Assembly: GCA_003427395.1 (NCBI GenBank)
Contig: BFEA01000374.1
Coordinates: 1,100,203 to 1,122,774, forward strand
Source: Chara braunii
Taxonomy: Eukaryota > Streptophyta > Charophyceae > Charales > Characeae
Direction: 5' to 3'
Length of the DNA: 22,572 nt
Every line of letters starts with the position of its first letter. The first letter of the stretch is position 1. A program made the translations under genes and the position numbers. Shown piece by piece: positions 8,435 through 17,122 of this stretch. The notes below the pieces were generated by a model. That model ran no database searches, was not told the origin of the DNA, and was given only the letters and a program-made list of their open reading frames with translations.

Positions 8435-9960
8435 ATCACTTCCTCTCTTGATCGTCCATCTCACTCCTCTCCCTCCACAATCCCTTCTGTTCTCCCTCCC
8501 TTACCGTCCCAATCCCGCTCCCTCACGACCCCGTCCCCATCTCATCCCGTTCCCATCCCGAGCCCGTCCCATCCCCATTCAAATCCCGTTCCCATCCCGA
8601 TCCCTTTCCATCTCCATCCTGATCCCGTTCCCATCCCGTGCTCGCTCCATCCCCGTCTAGATCCCTTTCCCATCCCGATACCGTTCCCATCCCGTTCCCA
8701 TTCTGATCCATTCCCAGCCCGATCTTGATCCCTCTCCCATTCTGACTCGCTCTCATCCCGAGCTCGATCCCGTTCCCATTTTGGTCCATCCCCATCCCGA
8801 CTCTGTGCCATCCCCACCCAGATCCCGTTCCACTCCTTGCCCGATGCCTTTCAGTGTCCGTTCCGATCCTACTCCGCTCCCGGTCCTACTCCGATCCCAT
8901 CCAGATCCTGTTCCGTCCCCGATCCCATTTGCACTCCCATCCCGCTCCCGTTCCGTTCCCGATCCCGTTTCCATTCCCATCCCGATCCCACTCCGCTCCC
9001 ACTCTGCTCCCATTTCGACCCGAGTCCGACCCCACCCGATCCCATTCTGACCTCACTCCACCCCCCACGTGCCCTCTTGTCGTTCCAACTCTCACTCCAC
9101 CCAACCAATCACTTCCTCTCTTGATTGTCCATTTCACTCCCCTCCCTCCACAATCAGTTATGTTCTCCCTCTCTGACCATCCCGACCCCGTTCCATCACG
9201 ATCCCGTCCCCATCCCGTTCCATCCCCATCCAGATCCCGTTCCCATACCGAGCCTGTTCCATCCCCATCCAGATCCTGTTCCCATCCCGATCCCTTTCCA
9301 TCTCCATCCAGATCCCGTTCCCATCCCGAGCCCGTTCCATCCCCGTCCAGATCCCTTTCCCATCCCGATATCATTCCCATCCTGTTCCCATTCTGATCCA
9401 TTCTCAGCCCGATCCTAATCCCGTTCCCATTCTGATCCGTTCTCATCCCGAGCTCGATCCCGTTCCCATTTTGGTCCATTCCAATCCCGACCCCGTATCA
9501 TCCCCACCCAGATCCCGTTTCTTCCGTTCCACTCCCAGCCCGATCCTTTTCAGTGTCCGTTCCAATCCTACTCCGCTCCCATTCCTGCTCCGATCCCATC
9601 CCGATCCCGTTCTGTCCCCGATCCCGTTTTCGTTCCCATCCCAATCCCACTTCGCTCCCACCCTGCTCCCATTCCGATCCCAGTCCGAGCCCACCCGACC
9701 CCACCCGATCCCATTCTGACCTCGCTCAACCCCCCACGTGCTCTCTCCCCGTTCCAACTTTGACTCCACCCGATCCCTTCCATTCCCGCTCCGACCCCAT
9801 CTGACTCCGACCCCACCCGAGCCCATCCCTTTCCCCCCCATACTGCCCGATCCCATCCCGATCTCTTCGGAGCCCTCTCCGAACCCTTAGCTACCCGACC
9901 CCATTCCAACTCCATTCCACCTCCCCACACCCGATCTCATCCCGTTCCTACTCCGCTAAT
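8435..9960. repeat. C/T-rich satellite with 673-bp higher-order period
   Basis: The plus strand is an almost pure pyrimidine array of degenerate 6-base words around CCCATCCCGATCCCGTT. A longer period is clear. The entry sequence ATCACTTCCTCTCTTGAT starts at 8435 and again at 9108, and internal landmarks (GAGCTCGATCCCGTTCCC, CCCCCCACGTGC) recur at the same spacing. The second copy ends near 9775; the remainder to ~9960 is more decayed. Because TAA, TAG and TGA are rare in such sequence, several frames on both strands are open and give 'SRSHPDPVPIP' or 'GMGTGSGWERD' products. I regard these as artefacts. Confidence 0.9.
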
Positions 9961-10106
9961 CATCCCTCCCACACTCGCTATAAACCTTGCCTCCCCTAAC
10001 CGTTTCCCCGTCGGGTACCAATCTCTGTCCACACCTCCACTTTCCCCCTGTTCCTCCCCACCTCCTCTTCTTGTTCGCCTTCTCTTATCTGAGTTTCCCT
10101 TCCACG
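9961..10106. other. Pyrimidine-rich bridge without a gene
   Basis: C/T-rich but not periodic; it links the satellite to the right-hand inverted-repeat copy. Nothing recognisable. Confidence 0.4.
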
Positions 10107-10580
10107 TTGTTGGGCGCGTCGGTCCGGCACCGCACGCGGCAGTGCGGGACCCTCTCGGCCGCATCACGCAGGAGTTGGACCAACCTCGTCACGAACGCGC
10201 AAATGGAGCTTCCTTAGGCCGCTCCGGCCGAGTGCGCCAGCCATACCTCTCGCGAGCCCCTACGACAGGATAGGGCCTACGCGAGGCACAACTTACCTCC
10301 ACCTTACGGGAGCTGTCACCTCCCTTCGGTGGGCGTATCCCCGCCGAGCTACCAGTCCACAGTACGAAAGCTACTCGGGTGCAATCGCAGAGGTGGACCA
10401 GCCGAGGGCGTTTCTCGTTCGCTGCAGCATAGGGGGTATGTGCGGTAATACGCCTATCGGACCCGCACGCAAACCGACATCTGGGGGGGCTGAAGTCCCA
10501 AGCGCGGCTCGTCGTCGGTCGACTAGGACGCATCCCACACACCCCGCGCACACCACTTTACGAACACAAAAATAAAAATG
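10107..10580 (-). repeat. Inverted-repeat pair, right copy
   Basis: This is the reverse complement of 6630-7107, and the pair encloses 3.0 kb. The outer ends of both copies share a T-rich boundary (GCxTTTTTAxTTTTxTGTTC in the outward-to-inward direction). The flanks beyond do not give a matching short direct repeat, so terminal inverted repeats of a transposon are possible but unproven. Confidence 0.85.
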
Positions 10581-10948
10581 CTCAGTACTTTTCTTAAATG
10601 GCCATTCAATAAAGTCCGAGTAAAAACACAATGAAACAATCCAAACCACAGGGCTAAAGCCTTTAGGTTGAGTGGCAAGAGTGGATTGGAGTTAAATCGC
10701 AAACCGACGAATCGGCAACCGACCTGTTATCAGTGACAACAGAAGATGATCCTCGTAGGATCAAGCTGAAACTAGCCAAGTCCTGAATCAAATCGATCAA
10801 GATGGCCTGTAACACAAGACAGGTCGATGCCCATGGCTAAATCTATAAGTTCATGGAGAATAATCCCCATATCACGATCTCACTCAAATCATCCTAATTA
10901 ACTAAGCCTAAGTCTACCCTCAAGCAATGCCCAAAGCAAAGGTAGACC
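10581..10948. other. AT-rich sequence, no gene seen
   Basis: No convincing frame on either strand and no motif I recognise. Confidence 0.45.
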
Positions 10949-11855
10949 TTGGCAGAGTCTCCCTTATACAGGGTGGATCGCCAGAATCGCCACCTATCAA
11001 AATATAATCTATCTCCTCTAAATCAAGAAAGTTTCGGCATCGCTTCCCGTAGGAAAAGTGCCTTTTCAGAATTTGTATCAGCCCAAATATGAAACAAAAA
11101 ATAGTTTTTGACTTTCCAAAGTCCAATTTTGCCTAATTCCCTGAATTAGCAAAAATTTGGGCGGCACTCCCTTTAGAAAAGGAGACTTTTCAGATTTTTA
11201 CTAAGTCAAATACGAACCTTAGACAAGTCGAACTTTGAAAAGCCAGAAATTTGACTAAACTCTTTAGATTTGCAGAAATTTCGGAAGCGTTTCCCGTAGA
11301 GAAAGTAGCTTACCAAAATTTATACAAGCCCAAGTATAATAAAAGATCCTAGAAAATGCGAGAATCGATCTAAGTAAAATAAACGTAGCTCAGAAAATGC
11401 AGAAATTGAAACTAACTCCTATCGCTCTAGCACGAGGCGAGCCTCTAAAGCAACTACCTGTCAACCTGACACTCAAACCAAGTAGTAGCCTCACTCACTC
11501 TCATGCAGGGAAGTGCCTTTTCAGAATTTGTATCAGCCCAAATATGAAACAAAAAATAGTTTTTGACTTTCCAAAGTCCAATTTTGCCTGATTCCCTGAA
11601 TTAGCAAAAATTTGGGCAGCACTCCCTTTAGAAAAGGAGACTTTCCATATTTTTACTAAGTCAAATACGAACCTTAGACAAGTCGAACTTTGAAAACCCA
11701 GAAATTTGACTAACTCCTTGGATTTGCAGAAATTTCGGCAGCGCTTCCCATAGAGAAAGTAGCTTACCAAAATTTATACAAGCCCAAGTATAATAAAAGA
11801 TCCCAGAAAATGCGAGAATCGATCTAAGTAAAATAAACTTAGCTCAGAAAATGCA
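10949..11855. repeat. ~124-bp degenerate tandem units
   Basis: Units start with TTTCGGCAxCGCTTCCC or a close variant, at about 11032, 11156, 11279, 11611 and 11733. A more distant version (TTGGCAGAGTCTCCC) lies at 10949. Spacing is 123-124 bases within each block. Each unit continues into a piece like TTTTCAGAATTTGTATCAGCCCAAATATGAA. After the CCC, most units can form a short stem whose bases differ between units (CCC/GGG at 10949, TTCC/GGAA at 11032, CTCC/GGAG at 11156). Confidence 0.75.
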
Positions 11856-11963
11856 GAAATTGAAACTAACTCCTATCGCTCTAGCATGAGGCGAGCCTCT
11901 AAAGCAACTACCTGTCAACCTGACACTCAAACCAAGTAGTATCCTCACTCACCTTCATGCAGG
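11056..11963. repeat. 455-bp tandem duplication
   Basis: Bases 11056-11509 and 11511-11963 align end to end at about 95%, with one single-base indel and about 20 substitutions. The duplication copies two of the 124-bp units plus the following single-copy stretch that ends in CATGCAGG. It is younger than the 124-bp array inside it. Confidence 0.92.
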
Positions 11964-12060
11964 CCAAACCACGAAGGTAAGTACTCTCACCATCCCCAAG
12001 CCAACTTGGCATAGTTCGTAATCTCTCGATGCTTTATTCCCTTATACCCAGCTTACATAG

Positions 12061-12890
12061 GGCATAAAGTCAAGCCGTCCAATCTTATGGAACCTGCCTG
12101 ACTCAGCCATTGAGTATACACGAACAGGTTGCACAACTACTTCTCTCTTCCTCTTGGGCATATGACTAAGCCGTTCATCTTAGAACAAGGCTCAGCCGCC
12201 CCGAACTGTTTAATATCAAAATTATATATACCTCTCTGAGCTTGGTGTTCAAAAGTTGGGCAGAGGACTGAGTCGTTCATCTTAGAACAAGGCCCAGCCT
12301 GCCCAGGGTTACCTTCAATTATACTCTTAGTTATACTCTCTTCATTTCATGATAAGCTATAGCCAGGCCGTCCAATCTTATGGAACCCATGCCTGGCTAG
12401 CTTGTTCATAAATGGAATAGTATAAAATATAGCCAAAATTTAACCTTTTGGGTTCCAACATGTGCGAGGCTTTGGGCCAGACCGTCCAATCTTATGGAAC
12501 ATATCTAGTCCTTTGCCAGGTTCTGTTCTCTCTGATCCCACTGTGTACGGCATGAGCCCAAGGCCGTCCAATCGTATGGACATGCCCTGTCCTCAGCGAG
12601 AATTACTCCCTCAGAATGAAACAGGAAGGGGTTGAGCCGTCCAATCTTATGGACTTGCTCAAGCCTCCTCGATAAAAAAAACAAAAGAAACAGAACAAAC
12701 CCCAATCAAACATGGCAACCAAACCCTCCAATCTTATGGTACAGGTTTGGCCCCTGAAAAGTCAGCCACAGTCAAACCCTCACAATTCGAGCAATCAGAC
12801 CGTCCAATCTTATGGAGCTGGTCTGACTCTCCATGCAATTCAAAAATAAACACAGCGGTCAGGCCGTCCAATCTTATGGAACTGGTCTCA
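12061..12890. repeat. Array of ten hairpins, conserved loop and variable paired arms
   Basis: Ten copies of a core resembling CCGTCCAATCTTATGGAAC occur with loops at 12082, 12177, 12279, 12375, 12489, 12571, 12644, 12731, 12807 and 12871 (spacing 64-114). The loop is ATCTTA in nine and ATCGTA in one. The inner stem is TCCA/TGGA in seven, shortened to CCA/TGG in the one at 12731, and changed on both sides to GTTC/GAAC in the copies at 12177 and 12279. The outer arms differ from copy to copy yet match their own partner: AGCCAGGC/GCCTGGCT (12361, 12391), TTGAGC/GCTCAA (12632, 12657), CCAAACC/GGTTTGG (12719, 12744), TCAGACC/GGTCTGA (12795, 12820), GGGCAG/CTGCCC (12258, 12299). The sequences between hairpins are not alike. 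Confidence 0.9.
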
Positions 12891-14130
12891 CCCCATAGGA
12901 CCCATTCAGGCTCAAGCAAAACCACCTTTCACCCACCCTTCTCCCAGATGCAAACCCTTGTGTTCACAATCTGCCTTCAGGCAATCAACAAACTGAAACT
13001 GAGGGTTCTCACACATTCCTTTTACTTAATCTGAGTTATATCCTGCCAATCAAGCCAAAGTCAAAGTAGGGGTGCATGGGATGACTCCCCACAGAGTCTT
13101 GCTGCGGTTCTACGGGTTGCAATCCCGCCTGCTGCCTTCCTCTCAGAACCACAGACTAGACTTAGAGTAAGAAGGGCAGATGGAGATAGTTTTGAGACTC
13201 TCAGATCCAAGAGGGGTGCTCTCAACTCGCGTGGAGAGGGTCTTCGAGTCTTCGGTGCCTGAGAGCCCCACAATGGCGACCAAGTGTAACAGCTTGGTCA
13301 ACTTGGAGTCAAACTGTTGATCCCAACTCTCCTGACAACCTCCCGAATCGAAACACTAACCTCCTTGACCGTCGTACTACTCCGCCTCTCGGCTGAGTTG
13401 TAGCCATGCAACAAGTGGCAGGTTTAACGCACCGGGAGGCGCAACCCGGCCGGCTATGCACAGCAACCACAGCGGACAGAAGAGTCACACTAGTACACTT
13501 CAGCAGTAGGCACAGTCACAGCCAGCCCTGTAGCAAAAACAGCGAATCGGCAGTTTGCGCAATCATACTAACCTCAGCCTCGCGAGCCGGTGGCCTACCA
13601 ACAGCAGCCCGCAAGCCCAACCACTCACCAGCTTCAGATCTCAACTAACTGGCTGCCTGGACTGCAGGTGACTCTCCCTCCAAAACTAATTTCAATGGTA
13701 TGGAGCGGATATAACCCACGACCCAACTTTGCCCGCCGTTTCCACCCATGTGAGAGGCCGCGAGGAGTACGCCCGTTTACCCCCTTCTCCTGCGGCTGAC
13801 GAGATGAGCACGACATTGGCCAGGCAAGTGTCTAGCCTGCAGTTCACTCCAACTATTGCCGAACTTCGGCTAGGCGAGCCTTTCCTTCAGACTCGGTTTC
13901 CGGTATGCAGGCTGCTACCACACAGCCAACGACCGCCCATGTACTGGCGACGTATTGGACTTCAACAGCAACAGACACGGGGAGCTTGACGATGTCTACC
14001 TTCTGAACCACCGTCAAGACCCAGGTACGTGTCCTGGCAACATCACCGCCCCCTTGTCCTGTCTCCACTTCGAATCTGACGCTCCAACTTCAATTCTAAC
14101 AACACTATCCTCGTAACACCGAGAGGACGA
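12891..14130. other. No gene seen
   Basis: Both strands were read without finding a protein family, RNA gene or element end. Composition moves from AT-rich to GC-rich. The open frames here are short and have no supporting motif. This may be the untranslated or LTR part of an element whose coding region is not in the window. Confidence 0.45.
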
Positions 14131-14160
14131 GCAGGGTTACTAACAGGGGGAGAACCCTGC
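14131..14160. other. Perfect 8-bp hairpin
   Basis: GCAGGGTT (14131-14138) pairs with AACCCTGC (14153-14160) around a 14-base loop rich in G. No T-run follows, so it is not a simple terminator. Confidence 0.6.
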
Positions 14161-14871
14161 ACGGGATTGGTAGCGGTAGTCAGGAAAAGGTCGTGACAAG
14201 CATTCAGTTACCAACGCAGTACCGGCCACGACCGGAAGTAGGACGATCACCGGCAAGATACGACGACTTCGGGCACTAGTCAAGTCGCGAAGCAAAGCTG
14301 GCCAACTGGGGCTCTGTCATGATGTACTGAACAGACTTCATGCCACGGCTTACTCACGAGCAAGGGGGAGGGTGGATCTCTCGCTACACGTGGAAGGATA
14401 CATACATCCTCCGGCGGAGCCTCCGACACTAGGTTAGTTCTCCCGCTGGCTCGGCTCATGCAGCCTCTACTAGCCGGATGAGCAACGTGTGGGCCAAGAG
14501 GTAAGTTTCCTAACTCTCGGCTTGCCCCCACGCCACTTTCATCGATAGGGAGAGCAAAATGGGATGAATCTTCCGCCAGAACGCAGAAGGATGCACTAGA
14601 ATCTCGAGAACTCAATCTCCCCAGGCGCAGCTCCCATCTATTGTACCTCAACACCTAGCCATTAATACCCAAAACTAACCGCGGATTTGCGCCCGCCCAT
14701 GCCAAAACCCCCCGGAATACTCCTTCACTCCTCCGTTCTCGTTATAAACGGATGCAGTTCGCTTATTTTCGCTGCGCCATCTCCACCATCTCGGCACCTT
14801 CACGCACCACCCTTCTTACTAACTCGCGATTCACTTACTCTCTTCCTCACCTAACCATCCCATCCACTTCG
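14161..14871. other. No gene seen
   Basis: GC-rich, with a minus-strand open frame of 124 codons (14280-14654) that shows no family motif, low-complexity bias or neighbouring signal. I do not call it a gene. Confidence 0.4.
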
Positions 14872-15203
14872 CCCGGGGCCAAAACCCCGGGATCGCCTCC
14901 TCCCCCGCCCGTTTTCAAGAAACGGGTGAGATTAGTAATCTCCCCTTCGCTCCTCTCTTCTTTGTTCCTCCGCCATAGCTTCCGCACAATGATCTCTTCT
15001 ACTAACTCTCACCACAGCTCCTCTTCCCCTTCTCTAACTGCGGCATCGTGATCGCTCGGGCCTAAACCTCTGCCCAACACTTTCCCCCGCTCGTTTTGGT
15101 CAAGAACCGGGCTAGGCATAGATTTCTCTTCCTGTGCCGAGTTTCTTTCCGCTGCCCTTTTCCACTGAATGAACCCGGTGCGGCAAGCCGTCCGGATTCA
15201 TTC
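14872..15203. repeat. Cluster of perfect and near-perfect hairpins
   Basis: CCCGGGG/CCCCGGG (14872-14891), CCCGTTT/AAACGGG (14918-14936) and GAGATTA/TAATCTC around a single G (14938-14952) follow one another. A 12-base stem GAATGAACCCGG/CCGGATTCATTC (15167-15203, one mismatch) encloses a second small stem CGGC-AA-GCCG. A looser relative of the second hairpin (CCCGCTCGTTTT...AAGAACCGGGC) lies at about 15086-15112. Confidence 0.65.
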
Positions 15204-16110
15204 CCGTTTTCATTACCTTCACCCCCTTCGCACTACCCCGCTGCCGTTCGTCACTCTGCCAGCGCCTGCGCCCCACACCAACGCTACTCCCACGCGCGCA
15301 CCGGGCCTAACCTGCGTCCAGGTTCGCTCCCATTCCCCCGCTGCTGCCTGCTGCCACCATACCCCTCTTGCGCTGTTGCTCCGCTCGCTACTACCGGGCC
15401 AACTCACCGCCCGCCGCTACGTAGCGCTGCCCACCCGCTCCCGGTCTGCATTCGAGCACAGTCCTACCTCCCGCTACGCACATTCACACCACCTCTACTC
15501 CCTGCGCTCACTAACGCCCCGCTGTCCTGCTGCCGGGCCAGCCCCTCCGTTTCTGCGTGTACCTGGCCCCGACTGACGCCCGCATTCACCCCCGCTGCTA
15601 TACCTCACGATGCGAGCGCTCGTGGCCAACTGTCAGTCTAATGCTACCGGCTCCGGTTGTCCCTCTCCCGACCCCCGGAGCTATCGTAGCACCCGGTAGT
15701 GGCCGGCCCCCACTGCCAGCGACTTGGCAAGCCGTCCAGCCGCTCGGACCGTCATGAAGGGAACTCCGGAGGGGACCAGCAAATAGGCAGCCCAATAGCC
15801 GTTTTGCTCGTGAGCCTAAGTCCGACATGCAATTGGCACGGTACTGCTGCAGGCCGCAGCCCTAGTGCCCTTGACCCGGTACCTTACGCTCCCGCACTTC
15901 TGGTGTGCCGCTACGCTTCCCGGCCTCCGCTGTGCCCAGCCTCTAGCCTGCTCTGCCCATCCTTACCCCCTCTCCTCCAAGCAAGGCCCGCCACCCCTTC
16001 GGCCTTGTCGCGGGTAACGCCACTCGGGCCCCCCGTAACAAGCCGCGGAGCCGGGGCGTGGGTCCTGTGGGCACCCAAGCGCGGGCCTAAGTGAAATGGC
16101 CCGACGCGGG
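15204..16110. other. GC-rich, stop-poor block without a gene
   Basis: Long frames are open here on both strands, including a plus-strand frame of ~180 codons (15096-15641). Their products are Pro/Ser/Ala/Arg-rich with no domain, and several frames are open at once, as expected from C-rich composition. Small inverted repeats continue, such as AACCTG/CAGGTT at 15309-15324. Confidence 0.5.
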
Positions 16111-16218
16111 CCTTTACGGTAGTAGCAACCGTTCAGATAAGGACTTTGGAGTCCGTGGTGCTCGTCGCACCGCGGTCAATTCGTGGTTGGCGGACGACGA
16201 CAAGAGTAAAAGAAAGAA

Positions 16219-16255
16219 AAAAAATAAAATAAAATAAAATAAAATACAAAATAAA
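16219..16255. repeat. (TAAAA)n microsatellite
   Basis: Five-base AAAAT/TAAAA units repeat several times and then decay into an A-rich tract. Confidence 0.8.
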
Positions 16256-16860
16256 AAAAGATATAAAGAATTGCCTTGACAACTCCTATTAGTCAAAGGG
16301 CGTCAGATGAGGAGAAGAAAAAACGCTAGCACCGTCTCGACGTCGCTAACGACGAAACCAGAAAGGGGGATAGCCCCGCCGGGCCCTCAACCCCTCCGCC
16401 TCTTCGCACCGCTCTGATACCCCCGCGCCGTTACCACTCAATCTCGATCCCTGAGTCTCTTTGATGAAAGTCTGACGCTGGAACCAATAGCGCTAGGCCC
16501 AAGTCTGGGTTTAGCTTTGATCGACGTCCAAATAGGCGGACACAGTGCGACGCACCAACCTACCGATCCGTTTTCAAAGGTTGCATTATGGTCGGTGTCG
16601 TCCTTTGCACGTACGCACAGGTCACAGGCAAACACATCAGTTAACGAGACATAATCTTATTAATCCCTATTAAATCAGAAGAAAGATCTGGCCGGCGGCC
16701 ACGCCAACTCTTCACCCATCAACAATTAAGAGAATCATGCGCGCCTCAAAAACCTGCGCGCCCACACACTCTTTGTTCTAGTCAACCATCCTGCCATCGT
16801 AACCACACAGACGCAGCTGCGCCTCGCGCGGTATACCTAACTTTAAGTCAAACTCGTTTT
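16256..16860. other. No gene seen
   Basis: Mixed composition. I looked for rRNA, tRNA and element ends and found none that I could support. The right part may belong to the LINE 5' untranslated region. Confidence 0.4.
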
Positions 16861-16881
16861 TCTGTCATTTACAAAAACCAG

Positions 16882-16911
16882 GGCGGATACCCTTGTAAGG
16901 GTATTCGCGCC
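16882..16911. promoter_or_regulatory. Long hairpin in the putative LINE leader
   Basis: ATACCCTT-GT-AAGGGTAT (16887-16904) is a perfect inverted repeat, and GGCG/CGCC (16882-16885 and 16908-16911) extends it after a short mismatch. A role in the LINE leader is inferred only from position. Confidence 0.45.
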
Positions 16912-17067
16912 GACAACGTGTTGCCCCACCTTTCTTTCTCCTATAGCTACCTCCCCCTTGATTTCCCGTTCCCTGGGTCTCTCTACATCCTCTCTAGATA
17001 GCCATTTTTTCGACAGCCCTCAGTCAGTCAAGTATACTATAGTTGGCTCGATTCCTATTGCCTATTG

Positions 17068-17085
17068 CCTCTAGAAAAATAGAGG
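17068..17085. promoter_or_regulatory. Small hairpin just before ORF1 start
   Basis: CCTCTA (17068-17073) pairs with TAGAGG (17080-17085) around the loop GAAAAA. It ends 37 bases before the ORF1 ATG. Confidence 0.45.
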
Positions 17086-17122
17086 TATTGAAGAAGTGGT
17101 CGGCTTAACCAAGGGCGTAGAG

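Noticed and set aside
8448-9930. Several long open frames on both strands giving Ser/Pro/Arg-rich or Gly/Trp/Asp-rich repeat proteins
   Set aside because: They arise because the C/T satellite contains almost no stop codons; many overlapping frames are open at once and no frame is favoured.
12061-12890. CRISPR-like array (short repeats with unlike spacers)
   Set aside because: Spacing varies from 64 to 114, the repeats themselves vary, the arms are paired to each other, and the context is eukaryotic with no cas-like gene.
14100-14165. Hammerhead-like ribozyme (GACGAG, stem-loops)
   Set aside because: The CTGATGA and GAAA core pieces are not present in the right order.
14280-14654. 124-codon minus-strand frame
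   Set aside because: No family motif, no start context and no neighbouring gene signal; it is likely a chance frame in GC-rich DNA.
15096-15641. 181-codon plus-strand frame
   Set aside because: GC-rich and stop-poor sequence, with another frame open at the same place; no domain, and composition is what C-rich DNA gives by chance.
16438-16635. Possible rRNA-like segment
   Set aside because: No conserved rRNA block recognised on either strand.
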